Under the pieces are notes generated by a model that saw only the letters and a program-made list of their open reading frames with translations, did no database searches and was not told the origin of the DNA. DNA of 64,000 nucleotides from Rhizobium sp. 32-5/1 (GTDB lineage: Bacteria; Pseudomonadota; Alphaproteobacteria; Rhizobiales; Rhizobiaceae): the NCBI RefSeq assembly GCF_029537235.1, contig NZ_CP120638.1, positions 434,001 through 498,000 on the forward strand, in the 5' to 3' direction. The position numbers and the translations under genes were made by a program. This document shows, piece by piece, positions 8,396 through 17,794 of the stretch. Position 1 is the first letter of the stretch. Each line of letters begins with the position of its first letter.

Positions 8396-10382
8396 TCAGC
8401 CCCTTGCCTTCTTCCGTTCCGCCTTGCGAACCAGATCCGGCGGCGTTGCCTCCAGCGTCAGGGTCGCGATCGCCTCATCCAGCGACATCGGCGTCTGCGC
8501 CTGGCTACCGAGCCTGCGGATATTGACCGTCCGCTCCTCGGCCTCGCGCATGCCGCAGACGATGATCACAGGCACCTTGGTCACCGAATGCTCGCGCACC
8601 TTGTAGTTGATCTTCTCGTTGCGGAAGTCGGTCTCCACTTCGAGGCCGGCATCACGCAGCAGTTCGGCAACCTCGCGGCCGTAGTCGTCGGCCTCCGAGG
8701 TGATCGTCGCGACGACGACCTGCAGCGGCGAGATCCACAGCGGCAGATGGCCGGCAAAGTTCTCGATCAGGATGCCGAGGAAACGCTCCATCGAACCGCA
8801 GATGGCGCGGTGGATCATCACAGGCTGCTGCTTTTCCGAGGCCTGGTTGATGTAGAAGGCGCCAAAGCGCTCCGGCAAGTTGAAGTCGACCTGCGTCGTG
8901 CCGCACTGCCATTCGCGGCCGATGGCGTCCTTCAGCGTATATTCGAATTTCGGCCCGTAGAACGCGCCCTCGCCCGGCAGAATCCCGGTCTTGATGCGCC
9001 CGCCGGCCTGCTCCTCGATCGTCTTCAACACGTCGGACATCACGCTTTCGGCGCGATCCCAAAGCTTGTCGTCGCCGACCCGCTTTTCCGGCCGCGTCGA
9101 GAGCTTGACGGTGATTTCCTGGAAGCCGAAATCCTCGTAGACCGAGAGGATCAGGTCGTTGATGCGAAGGCATTCCGCCGCCATCTGGTCGTCGGTGCAG
9201 AACACATGGGCATCGTCCTGCGTGAAGCCGCGCACGCGCATCAGCCCGTGCAGCGCGCCCGATGGCTCATAACGGTGGACATTGCCGAATTCGGCAAGCC
9301 GTATCGGCAGTTCGCGGTAGCTCTTCAGGCCATGCTTGAAGATCTGCACGTGGCCGGGGCAGTTCATGGGTTTCAGCGCAAAGACGCGCTCGTCGTCCGT
9401 CTCGTCGCCGGCAACCGTCACCTTGAACATGTTGTCGCGGTACCAGCCCCAGTGTCCCGAGGTTTCCCACAAGCCCTTGTCGAGCACCTGCGGCGCATTC
9501 ACTTCCTGATAGGTGCCGGCCAGCCTCCGGCGCATATAGGCGACCAGCGTCTGGAAGACGCGCCAGCCCTTGCCGTGCCAGAAGACGACGCCCGGGCCCT
9601 CCTCCTGGAAATGGAACAGGTCCATTTCGCGGCCGAGCTTGCGGTGATCGCGCTTTTCGGCTTCGGCCAGAATGTGCAGATAGGCGTCGAGATCGGCCTG
9701 CTCGGCAAAGGCCGTGCCATAGATGCGCGTCAGCATCGGATTGTTACTGTCGCCACGCCAATAGGCGCCGGCCACCTTCATCAGCTTGAAGGCCGTGCCG
9801 ATCTGGCCGGTGGAGGCCATATGCGGGCCGCGGCAGAGGTCGAACCAGTCGCCCTGATAATAGATCTTCAGGTCCTGATCTTCCGGGATCGCATCGACCA
9901 GCTCGACCTTGTAGGCCTCGCCCTTGTCCGCAAAAACCTGACGCGCCTTGTTGCGCGGCCAGATTTCCTTGGTGAACGGCTTGTTGCGCTGGATGATTTC
10001 CTTCATCCGCTTCTCGATCTTCGGCAGATCGTCGGGCGTGAACGGCTCGGCCTTGGCGAAGTCGTAGTAAAACCCGTTCTCGATGACAGGCCCGATCGTC
10101 ACCTGCGTGCCCGGCCAAAGCTCCTGCACTGCTTCCGCCATCACATGCGCGGCATCGTGGCGGATGAGCTCCAGCGCGCGTGCATCACTGCGCGTCACGA
10201 TCTCGAGCTTGCCGCTCACCACCGGATCCGACAGGTCGCGCAGTTCGCCGTCGAGCGTTATGGCCACGGCCTTCTTCGCCAGCGACTTCGAAATCGATCT
10301 CGGCCACATCACGACCCGTCGTGCCCGCGGCATACTCGCGAACCGAACCATCGGGAAATGTGAGGGAAACAGGTGCAGACAT
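8396..10382 (-). CDS. thrS: Threonine--tRNA ligase (frameshifted in the TGS domain)
   Basis: This is the essential class II synthetase that charges tRNA-Thr. From the start, [17 protein letters not shown] opens the TGS domain. The editing domain follows ([12 protein letters not shown] and its HxxxH), then the catalytic core with motif 2 around [27 protein letters not shown] and motif 3 near the [12 protein letters not shown] segment, and a C-terminal anticodon-binding domain. The length of about 661 residues is normal. The first 28 codons are in another frame. Removing one base near 10298 restores [19 protein letters not shown]. Because the gene is essential, a sequencing error is likely. The start at 10382 fits the family. 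Confidence 0.95.
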
Positions 10383-10770
10383 AAAAAATCTCCTATCCAG
10401 TCCCGCCAACGAATGCGGGTGGTGTGGGTACGGAAGACCGCAAGGCGGCCATGTGCGGTGCGCGGTATACTGGGAAATGCGGGGGATTGGAAGGGGTGGG
10501 GAAATGGTTGGTCGGTTTCGCCTTTTGTGCTCATCGAAGGCGGTTTTACTGAAAGACCTGTTTTACAATGGTAATGCCAACGAGCTTAAAGCTGAAGGCC
10601 ATATTAGTGGTGCAAAAATCCGCTATTAATGGGGAATCGGAACGGCTGCTCTTGCGCCAATCCACTAAGACAAACACCGGTCGCTCGCTCGGGTAAAACG
10701 TCCATTCTTTTTGCTTTGGTCAAGGCACTTTGTAAGGTTATGTATTGGCGGTGAAGCGATCGGGGTCAAG
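10383..10770. other. Intergenic region: thrS upstream and left flank of the accessory operon
   Basis: This 388-base region holds the thrS promoter side (G-rich on the plus strand near 10470-10510) and the leader of the downstream operon. Composition changes from G+C-rich to about half A+T near 10540, which may be the left border of the insert. I see no tRNA, no integrase and no convincing attachment-site repeat. No T-box-type leader is visible upstream of thrS. Confidence 0.4.
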
Positions 10771-11190
10771 ATGGCATATGGATATGACATGGCTGGTTCA
10801 GCGAGGCGGCATCTCAAGGCTGCGCTCAAGCTCTATGCTGAAGAGCAGCCGGGGGAACAGCCAGGTTGTCGGGCGGTCTCCGGCTACCTATTCGGACTAG
10901 CGGGAGAGCTTGCTCTGAAGCATATGATGTCATGTAGCGGTATGAAGCCGAACCCGAACGATAAACGGAACGACCCGTTCTACGCTCATTTTCCCAGCCT
11001 ACGTACTATGGTCGCGGATGTGGCCCATGGTCGTTTACAGGGAGCGCTGAAACGGATTTCGGACTCCGGGGTCTTCGAGAACTGGAGTACAGAAATGCGA
11101 TATGCACCGACAACCCAAATTCAGGCTGCATGGGTCGATAAATGGAAAGCGCAGGCGACTGACCTGGTCAACAAGTTAGGCGATTTATGA
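10771..11190 (+). CDS. HEPN-like protein, first gene of a three-gene accessory operon
   Basis: This is a 139-residue, mainly helical protein. Helix 1 (SARRHLKAALKLYAEEQ) and helix 2 (AVSGYLFGLAGELALKHMM) resemble the HEPN four-helix bundle that appears in nucleotidyltransferase-toxin and RNase systems. An R-N-D-x4-H stretch (R66 to H73, in DPFYAHFP) could be a HEPN R-x4-6-H RNase motif, although its position in the fold is not certain. A W-S-T-E-M-R-Y segment and a tryptophan-rich C-terminal helix follow. I start at ATG 10771; a TTG at 10711 is an alternative. Its stop overlaps the next start by ATGA, so translation is coupled. Base composition is lower in G+C than flanking genes. Confidence 0.6.
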   Translation: MAYGYDMAGSARRHLKAALKLYAEEQPGEQPGCRAVSGYLFGLAGELALKHMMSCSGMKPNPNDKRNDPFYAHFPSLRTMVADVAHGRLQGALKRISDSGVFENWSTEMRYAPTTQIQAAWVDKWKAQATDLVNKLGDL

Positions 11191-12534
11191 GAGCATACCC
11201 TTTTTTCGATGAAGCGCTTCTGATAATCGCCGAGCAGATATCGGCTCACTGGGGACCGGCTGCTCTAACAAGCGGGGTTATCGTCCGGGATAGCGTTGGC
11301 CACCTGAAGTTTGTGGCTGCGAATGATGCAGAATCCGCAGAGGACCCACAGACGCTTATCAAGACATTGCAACAGGTTCTTGGTCCTTATGCTCGCGCCG
11401 ATGGCGTTTTAGTGTTCGCCGACGAGCCGGGGGCTGCTCGATTGCTTGCAGCTAAAGACCGGCTCTTCGTCGACGAAGGCGGACATAAATTCTGGATGAT
11501 CGACAGGCGCATCGTTGGCGCCGGTTGGTTATCAGAGCCGGTCTCGACCGTTGCTGTGCCGCCCAGAGTGGTCTTTGCGAGTTTGAAGGGGGGTTGGCCG
11601 TTCAACTGCATTGACCGTCACCGCCGCCGATCTCGCCGCCCGAGGGAACAACGTTCTGGTCGTTGATCTCGACTTAGAGGCTCCCGGTCTGGGGGACCTT
11701 CTGCTGTCTGACGATCGGGCTCCAGAGTTTGGAGTTGTGGACTACTTGGTTGAAAACGGAATCGGCGGTGCTCCAACAAAAGCACTTAACCGATTCATAG
11801 GGACGAGTACTCTCACCTTATCGGGCGGTGGGCGCGTCGACGTAGTGCCTGCATTGGGGAGTAGTTCTGTCAAGTATCCTGCCAACGTGTTGGCTAAATT
11901 GTCACGTGCCATGACCGATGATGTCGATGAGCACGGAAACGTCGCGACTGTTGGACTACAGATATCCCAAATGATAGACCGAATAACTGCCTTGGAGTCC
12001 TACGATGTCGTGCTGATCGACAGTCGGGCCGGAATGGCTGAGCTCGCTGCGCCGGCTGTCCTGAGTTTGGGCGCTTTGGTTTTGTTCTTCGGAACCGCCC
12101 AGCAACAAACGATCAGAGGGTATCGCTCACTCTTCGCTGCGTTGCGCCTTTTGGCGCAGCGGTCTGTGCAACTGGGCCTATCCTCGGATTGGCGTCTTAT
12201 GATTCGGCCGGTTTATGCAAAAGCCAGCATGGTTGGCGAAACTGCAGCTGCCCATGCAGATAACCTGTACGAACTATTCGCAGAGAATCTGTATGACGCT
12301 ATTGATGAGGAGGGGCAGTCGGTAGAAGCTATCAATTTTACCCCCGATGATCCCGATGCGCCTCACCACCCTATGGTCATTCCGTTTGACGGCCGATTTC
12401 TAGACTTTGATCCCGCTCAGCGGGGAGATCAGCTTTTAGGTGCTTTCTTCGAGCAGACTTACAGGCCGTTCCTCGACAAGCTATATGCGGCACTGGAAAA
12501 CCTGCCTGGCCAAATTAGGACAACATCAACATGA
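11187..12534 (+). CDS. ParA/MinD-like ATPase of the KGGVGR type with an N-terminal domain (frameshifted at the P-loop)
   Basis: About 449 residues. Residues 1-128 form an uncharacterised N-terminal domain (RLFVDEGGHKFWMIDRRIVG near its end). The deviant Walker A then begins at VVFASLKGG and would read KGGVGRSTALTVTAADLA. The A' motif VLVVDLDLEAPGLG and Walker B YDVVLIDSRAGMAE follow, with a LVLFFGTAQQQTIRGYRSLF segment as in SIMIBI ATPases. The G6 run 11588-11593 breaks the frame exactly inside the P-loop; two further G bases would restore it. It overlaps both neighbours by ATGA. The family occurs in accessory loci rather than as a chromosome segregation ParA with a ParB partner; none is present here. 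Confidence 0.7.
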
Positions 12535-13981
12535 CAGCTCGCAACAATAACGAGATGCAGGTTTTGAGGGAGACCATGGCCTCCTTTAGCCCGGCGAGCA
12601 AAGTGGAGCCCAATGAAACAGTAGGCCCAGATCGCGTATTCACGCCGGAGAGCCATCGATCTGTTCTGGATCTGGGCCGGCAGTTGGTTGTCGGCAATCG
12701 AGGTATGGGGAAGAGCTTGTGGACCCATGCATTGATCGACCCAACGGTTCGTAGTCGAGTTGCAGATGTATATGGGCAGTCACAACTAAAGAAAACCAAG
12801 GTCGTAATTGGGTTCAACGGCTCAGAAAAGGCCCATCTTATCGCACCTACCCCGGATAGCATCGAACGTGCCCTCGATGGTAAGAACTCTGCCGAAGATA
12901 TCTGGCGCGCAGTTATATTCAGGGCCGTGCAAAATGTTCGGTCGGCTGCCGAACCGCTGCAGTTTGACAAGACGCTTGCAAAACTCAAAAGAATCCCGGA
13001 GAGTTCGAAGACGCGCTGTCGTCCGTCGACGATCAGCTTGCAAAGGAGGGTACCAACGTATTAATTCTTTTCGATGCATTGGATCGTCTCCCCGGGGATT
13101 GGAGTCGCATACGACAGCTTACAACAGCGCTGCTGCGTCGTGCTGTAGGCCTGAAGTCATTCAAGTCGCTCCGCACAAAGATTTTTATGCGGCCCGACCA
13201 GTTCGCGGATCGAAGCATTTTCCAGTTTCCGGACGGATCAAAGATCCAGAACGATCACGTCGATCTGAGTTGGCAGCCTCATGAACTCTTCGGATTGCTC
13301 TTCTTCGAAATCATGCGGAGCCCTTCGGGAAAGACTGCACTCACTTCCGTAGCGAGAAGGATCAAGGCATCGGACGCGCTAGCACCAATGGCAAAACAAC
13401 GCAGCGGGTCGCTAGAGGACCAGAGGGATTTGATCAACGAGATCGCAGGACCTTTTATGGGGACCGACGCGAGACGCGGCAGAGTCTATACTTGGGTGCC
13501 GCTTCACCTCAGCGATGCCAGAAATGCCTGTTCGCCCCGAACGTTCTTGACCGCTTGGCAGAAGGCATCCGAGCACCAACCTGTTCCGGGCGACAGAGCG
13601 GTGGATCATCTGGGCCTAATTGAAGGCGTCCGTAAAGCCTCCAGTACACGGTTGGCGGAATTGCGTGAAGACTATCGGTGGATCGACGAAGCTCTAGCTG
13701 CACTCAAGGGTCAATTCGTTCCCATCGAGCGCGGCGAGTTGCTACGCATTTGGGCGGATTCGAAAGTTGTACAGGGAATTTTAAGAGAAGCAAACGCGGG
13801 TGGGTGGCTCGCACCCGTACAACTGGCCGATGACAACAACACTGAGGCGCTGCTTGATGCGATGAACAGTATCGCTGTTACAGAAGAGCGGGCAAACGGC
13901 AAGATCAATGTGCCGGACATTTTCAGAGTTGAAGCTGGTATTAAGCGAAGGGGCGGTGTGGCCGTTCCAAGACGCACATAG
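12531..13981 (+). CDS. P-loop NTPase, third gene of the accessory operon (frameshifted)
   Basis: About 483 residues. Walker A is GNRGMGKS at residues 55-62, after a short N-terminal arm; Walker B is LILFDALDR at about residue 180, followed by a helical region with KIFMRPDQF and a SWQPHELFGLLFFEIM segment. This looks like a STAND/AAA-type regulatory ATPase, but I cannot name the family. The frame breaks in the A4 run 12987-12990; one more A gives KKNPGEFEDALSS and continues to the stop at 13981. Codon use and G+C (about 43-55 percent in sampled lines) differ from housekeeping neighbours. Start and upstream stop overlap by ATGA, so stoichiometric co-expression with the KGGVGR ATPase is likely. 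Confidence 0.62.
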
Positions 13982-14540
13982 GATGGTAAAAGGTCTGTAT
14001 GGCCGGGCCGATTGACTATCTGCTGCCAGAGCGAGACCGCCCCACCAAAAATCATCCCCGTTTTCCCCGCCCCCGAAACCTGCCTTATCCTGAACGTCCT
14101 TCCGCCGTCGGACGGATCGCGTAACGTGTCGATGCGGGCGGGAGGAGGCGCTTTCGTTTGCTGTCGAAACGTACGGCTGCGGCGAGAGAGACGCGGAACG
14201 CTGCGAAGGAGACATCCTTCGTCGTGACAGGCTTCCCCTTCCCCGGGCCGCGGGGTCGGTTTGGGTCCGCCATGCAAGCGGGATGATCGCACCTGTTCCC
14301 GAAAGGTACAGGCGCCGGTCAGATCGTGCAGCGAAGCCGTTTTGCGCTTGAAGGAGGCCGGACCGCCTCCGAAGAACGCCTCAAGGGCCGCGCGAAAGCG
14401 AAGCCACACAAACCATTCCACCAGAGAGGCAACGCTTTCGCGCGGTTCTCCGGACTGATTTCACAAACCCGATGGGCAACTTCCGGGGTGTTTCGCCCTG
14501 CCCGCATTTTCCCCGCCCGCAAGCAGGAAGGAGGCATCCG
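13982..14540. other. Structured non-coding stretch after the accessory operon
   Basis: 559 bases without a convincing gene, yet with several strong inverted repeats: CGAAGGA-GACA-TCCTTCG (14204-14221), GGAGGC-6nt-GCCTCC (14353-14370) and a perfect 13-bp arm pair (14388-14400 with 14433-14445). A minus-strand open frame crosses it but runs into the preceding gene and has no ribosome site. It could be a dispersed rhizobial repeat, a non-coding RNA, or the right border of the insert. Confidence 0.45.
14388..14445. repeat. Long inverted repeat, 13-bp perfect arms
   Basis: CCGCGCGAAAGCG at 14388-14400 is exactly complementary to CGCTTTCGCGCGG at 14433-14445, with a 32-base loop. There is no T-run after it on either strand, so it does not look like a simple terminator. 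Confidence 0.7.
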
Positions 14541-14991
14541 ATGGACGCTTACGAGACCGAACTCTCCGACGATGAACGCCGCCACCGGCGCATGTATCGG
14601 CGCTTGCGGCCATATCTGCGCGGCGCAGCAAGCGAGGCCGGGCTGTTTTCCGACTGCCGCCTGCCGCGCTGCCGCCGGGCGAAAGAGTGCCTCGGCCGCT
14701 ATCCCGATGCGGACATCGGCAGCAGCCATGACAAGAACTCCGCCCTGCGCGCTCACCTATCCGCGCCAACGTGCCCTGTCCGATGCCCTCAAACGGATGG
14801 CCGATGCGGGGGACGAGGCGATGCGGGACGAGGGCCGCAGCCCGCAGGAGATCGTGCAGGCCAGCAAGGATTATTACCACGCCATGTGTAACGCCGACGA
14901 CTGGCCGGAAGACCCGCTGGCCCGCGTCATGTCTCCCCGGAACCGGGGACCGGGTCGGAAACGTCCGAAAACATCGGGCAGAGCCGGTTGA
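14541..14991 (+). CDS. Conserved hypothetical protein with Cys-Arg motif (frameshifted)
   Basis: ATG 14541 has a GGAG a few bases upstream. The first part is strongly charged (MDAYETELSDDERRHRRMYR) and contains LPRCRRAKECLGR, a cysteine-arginine motif. The second part lies in another frame (PPCALTYPRQRALSDALKRMADAGDEAMR, then IVQASKDYYHAMC). The break is near 14728-14745. Both halves have rhizobial coding character, so I read one protein of about 150 residues. The four or five cysteines might bind a metal, but the function is unknown. Its tail overlaps the convergent DUF1697 gene by 65 bases, so the true stop may be earlier if a further indel exists. Confidence 0.5.
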
Positions 14992-15490
14992 CCGTATTGG
15001 CGTTGCGCAGCGTGCCGATGCCGAGTTTTTTGGTCGTCAGATGCGACAAAAGCCGGGTTTCGCTGGCCTCGCGGCCAAAATCGATCCAGAGGTCGCCGTC
15101 CACCAGCGCCAGCCTGATGCCCGGCTCGGCGATTTGCCGCAGCATCGCCAGCGCATCCTCCGCCAGTGGCTGGCGCATGACGCGCACGCCGACCTGGCTG
15201 CCCTTGATATCGGGAAAGGGATTTTGCGCCGCAAGCCGCAGCCATTCGTCTTTCGTCCGCACGAGGATATCGACGTGCTTTTCGAAGCGTTGTTGGAACC
15301 CCTCCTCCAGCCGCACCTCGATGGCCGGAACCGCCTCATTGCCGGCCTCAAAAATCAGGTTGCCGGTCGCCGCCAGCGTGCGCGGCGCAGCAAAGCCGAG
15401 CCCCTCGGCCATCGCCTTCAGATCGGTCATGACAAGCCGCTTGCCTGCTCCAAGCACGATCGAATGCAGCAGCGCGACATGCGTGGCCAT
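14927..15490 (-). CDS. DUF1697 domain-containing protein
   Basis: This 187-residue protein matches the DUF1697 family: an N-terminal HVALLHSIVLGAGKRLVMTDLKAMAEGLGF segment (the family shows LLRGINVGG-K at this point) and the central TLAATGNLIFE strand. The C-terminal part carries an HLTTKKLGIGTLRNANTVNRL stretch, where the family has a TxRNWxT-like motif. It is cytosolic and of unknown function. It sits four bases downstream of yidD on the same strand, and its C-terminus overlaps the convergent hypothetical gene. Confidence 0.8.
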   Translation of the reverse strand: MATHVALLHSIVLGAGKRLVMTDLKAMAEGLGFAAPRTLAATGNLIFEAGNEAVPAIEVRLEEGFQQRFEKHVDILVRTKDEWLRLAAQNPFPDIKGSQVGVRVMRQPLAEDALAMLRQIAEPGIRLALVDGDLWIDFGREASETRLLSHLTTKKLGIGTLRNANTVNRLCPMFSDVSDPVPGSGET

Positions 15491-15494
15491 CGTC

Positions 15495-15866
15495 TCAGCC
15501 CCTGTCCGCCGTCGAAACGGACCAGTAGCGCCAGGGCGCCCACCAGCGTTTCGTCTGCCCCAGAACCTCCGGCACCGGATCGAGCCCGCTCGTGCCGCCC
15601 GGCCCGCAGCGCATCACGCGAAACAGCGTCATCCAGCCGCCCGGCCAGATTCCGTGCCTTGCAATCGCCTCATAGCCATATTCCGAACAGGTCGGCAGAT
15701 GCCGGCAGGAATTGCCGATAAAACCGGAGAGCGTCAGCTGATAGAGCCGGATGAACCCCATGCCCAACAGCCGCCCGGGCGTCTTGCGAAACGGCCCATC
15801 ATAATTGCGGCCGCGATAGGGGCGCGGGGTGGCTTGATGCTTGTGTTCGGGGGCGTGATTACACAT
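15495..15866 (-). CDS. yidD: Membrane protein insertion efficiency factor YidD
   Basis: This 123-residue protein is a clear YidD. An amphipathic segment (FIRLYQLTLSGFIG) is followed by the family block NSCRHLPTCSEYGYEAIARHG with its conserved cysteines, then RVMRCGPGGTSGLDPVP. YidD is peripheral at the inner membrane and assists YidC-dependent insertion. In most bacteria yidD sits with rpmH-rnpA-yidC; here it lies in the thrS to folE neighbourhood typical of rhizobia. The N-terminal ~30 residues before GRLLGMGF are basic and variable, so the start is not certain. Confidence 0.92.
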   Translation of the reverse strand: MCNHAPEHKHQATPRPYRGRNYDGPFRKTPGRLLGMGFIRLYQLTLSGFIGNSCRHLPTCSEYGYEAIARHGIWPGGWMTLFRVMRCGPGGTSGLDPVPEVLGQTKRWWAPWRYWSVSTADRG

Positions 15867-15905
15867 CGCTTGCCCGAAGACAGGTCAGTGCTTGCGGCAT
15901 GCCCC

Positions 15906-16352
15906 TCACCCCGCCGGCTCCAGCCGCTTCGCCTCGATCTGACCGATCGCATCGACGACGGCATCGAAGGTCAGCATGGTCGAGGCGTGGCGGGCCTTGT
16001 AGTCCTTGACGGGCTTGAGGAAGCGCATGTCCTCGAAACGCCCCGCCGGCCCCTCGCCATCCGCCTTCAGCATGGCAAGCATGTCGGCGCGGGCCTGTTT
16101 GAGTTCGCCGGCCGTCGCGCCGACGACATGGCGCGCCATGACCGAGGAGGATGCCTGGCCAAGCGCGCAGGCCTTGACCTCATGGGCGAAGTCGCTGACC
16201 GTGTCGCCCTCCATCTTCAGCCAGATTTTCACCCGCGATCCACAGAGTTTCGAATGGGCGCTCGCCTCGGCATCGGCATCGTCCAGCCGGCCGGTCAGGG
16301 GAATGTTGCCGGCGAATTCGAGAATCCGGCTGTTGTAGATGTCATCGATCAT
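15906..16352 (-). CDS. Iron-sulfur cluster assembly scaffold protein (NifU-N/IscU-like)
   Basis: A 148-residue scaffold of the IscU/NifU N-terminal family. The conserved cysteine positions are seen in AHSKLCGSRVKIWLK and VKACALGQASSSVMARH; the third usual cysteine near the C-terminus is missing, which is common in this rhizobial subfamily. Proteins of this family hold a transient [2Fe-2S] cluster before transfer to targets. I start at ATG 16352 (MIDDIYNSRILEFAG), the family start; an upstream ATG would add 39 unrelated residues. It is divergent from folE. Confidence 0.85.
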   Translation of the reverse strand: MIDDIYNSRILEFAGNIPLTGRLDDADAEASAHSKLCGSRVKIWLKMEGDTVSDFAHEVKACALGQASSSVMARHVVGATAGELKQARADMLAMLKADGEGPAGRFEDMRFLKPVKDYKARHASTMLTFDAVVDAIGQIEAKRLEPAG

Positions 16353-16610
16353 TTGGCGTGATCCGGTTGATATTGCGCGTTCCTGAATGATCCGGGCATG
16401 ATTTTCTATCGTATCCTGTAAAAAAACACACTGTCTCCCAAAGCGCCTCTTTCGGATGTGTCGCGGCATATTATATGTTATGTCGTGTGGAGGCGAGCGG
16501 TTCGCAAGAGCGAATGCCCGCCTGTTGTTTGGGAAACCGTGCCGGACGATTGCGAGCCTTGAACTCGGTCAATCGGAAAGCCCCGGAGCCCGCCGACGGA
16601 AACCAGGCCC

Positions 16611-16672
16611 GGAAGTATGGGTCGATGGCCAGTGGCGAGTTGTCCGATAAAGATAAACGCTGCGTTACGCCA
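16611..16672 (+). promoter_or_regulatory. Possible THF-II (folE) riboswitch
   Basis: The 62 bases ending just before the folE ribosome-binding region contain a G-rich block (TATGGGTCGATGGCCAGTGG) and pairing possibilities CGGA/TCCG and GCC-AGT-GGC. The folE motif (THF-II) is a short alphaproteobacterial riboswitch found at this place upstream of folE and senses tetrahydrofolate. I identify it by position and partial resemblance, not by a covariance model. Confidence 0.4.
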
Positions 16673-16682
16673 AGAGGCCATC

Positions 16683-17298
16683 ATGGATGCCATAGTCAAG
16701 AATTTTCCTGCTCTTTCCTCCCCGACGGCCGCCCGAGCCAGAAGGAAGCCGAGGATGCGGTTCGCGTCCTGCTGCGCTGGGCCGGCGACGATCCGGAACG
16801 CGAAGGCCTGCTCGATACGCCGGCCCGCGTCGCCAAGTCCTACAAGGAACTTTTTCCGGCTACGATCTCGCGGCCGAAGACGTTCTCGGTCGCACCTTCG
16901 ACGAGGTCGGCGGCTATGACGATATCGTGCTCGTCAAGGACATTCCGTTCTTCTCCCATTGCGAACACCATATGGTGCCGATCATCGGCAAGGCGCATGT
17001 CGCCTATCTGCCCAATGGCAAGGTTCTCGGCCTGTCGAAGATCGCCCGCGTCGTCGATATTTTCGGCCGTCGCCTGCAGACGCAGGAAACCATGACGGCG
17101 CAGATCGCCAGGGCGATCGACGATACGCTGCAGCCGCGCGGCGTCGCGGTGATGATCGAGGCCGAACATATGTGCATGGCGATGCGCGGCGTCCAGAAAC
17201 AGGGCTCGACAACGCTGACCACGACCTTTACCGGTGCCTTCAAGAGCGAGCCTTCAGAGCAGGCGCGTTTCATGACCATGCTGCGGGGCTTCAAGTAG
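16683..17298 (+). CDS. folE: GTP cyclohydrolase I (two frameshifts)
   Basis: Converts GTP to 7,8-dihydroneopterin triphosphate, the first step of folate synthesis. The start [11 protein letters not shown] is the usual rhizobial one. The body carries [23 protein letters not shown], then [22 protein letters not shown] with the zinc-binding C-x-H-H, the [20 protein letters not shown] block and the [12 protein letters not shown] zinc site. Length, about 205 residues, is normal. Three frames are used. One base is missing near 16711-16725 and one near the T5 run 16851-16855. Both breaks disappear with single insertions, so sequence errors are likely. hisI follows 27 bases downstream, probably in the same transcript. 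Confidence 0.92.
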
Positions 17299-17325
17299 GC
17301 TCCGATACAATCGGAGCTTATCCGC

Positions 17326-17778
17326 ATGTCCATCATCTTCGACACCCCATCCAGCGATAAAAGCGAACTGGAGGCCGGACCGGCCTTCACCCCACGTTTC
17401 GATGGCAATGGCCTGATCACTGCGGTGGTGACGGATGCAGGCGATGGCATGCTCTTGATGGTCGCCCACATGAATGCGCAAGCCCTGGCGCTCACCATCG
17501 AGACCGGCATCGCCCATTATTACAGCCGCTCTCGCAAGAGCCTGTGGAAGAAGGGCGAAACCTCCGGCAACCTGCAGAGCGTCGTCGAAATCCGCACCGA
17601 TTGCGACCAGGACGCCATCTGGCTCAAGGTCAGGGTCGCCGGCCACGACGCCACCTGCCACACCGGACGGCGCTCCTGCTTCTATCGCGCCGTTGAAAGT
17701 TACGATGGAAAGCCGGCCCTTACCATTGTTGATCACGACAAACATTTCCATCCCGACGAAATCTACGGCAAAAATTAA
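17326..17778 (+). CDS. hisI: Phosphoribosyl-AMP cyclohydrolase
   Basis: This 150-residue HisI catalyses opening of the adenine ring of phosphoribosyl-AMP, the third step of histidine synthesis. Motifs: [32 protein letters not shown] and the metal-binding [11 protein letters not shown], with cysteines in [15 protein letters not shown] for zinc. It is the monofunctional form without the HisE domain, as in other alphaproteobacteria. It follows folE closely and is likely co-transcribed with it. The frame is intact. Confidence 0.95.
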   Translation: MSIIFDTPSSDKSELEAGPAFTPRFDGNGLITAVVTDAGDGMLLMVAHMNAQALALTIETGIAHYYSRSRKSLWKKGETSGNLQSVVEIRTDCDQDAIWLKVRVAGHDATCHTGRRSCFYRAVESYDGKPALTIVDHDKHFHPDEIYGKN

Positions 17779-17794
17779 GCATCTGATGCTTTTT
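17777..17794 (+). terminator. Weak hairpin terminator after hisI
   Basis: AAGCATC-T-GATGCTT overlaps the hisI stop and is followed by a short T-run. The stem is only about 5 bp, once a realistic loop is allowed. Confidence 0.35.

Noticed and set aside
8588..10363. 591-codon open frame on the plus strand
   Set aside because: It is antisense to thrS, has no ribosome site and the composition of a G+C-rich shadow frame; thrS explains the region completely.
10383..10600. T-box or other leader upstream of thrS
   Set aside because: No specifier stem or T-box sequence is visible, and T-box control of thrS is not expected in alphaproteobacteria.
13711..14421. 236-codon minus-strand frame after the accessory operon
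   Set aside because: It overlaps the last 270 bases of the P-loop NTPase gene, has no ribosome site, and covers several inverted repeats, so it is more likely fortuitous.
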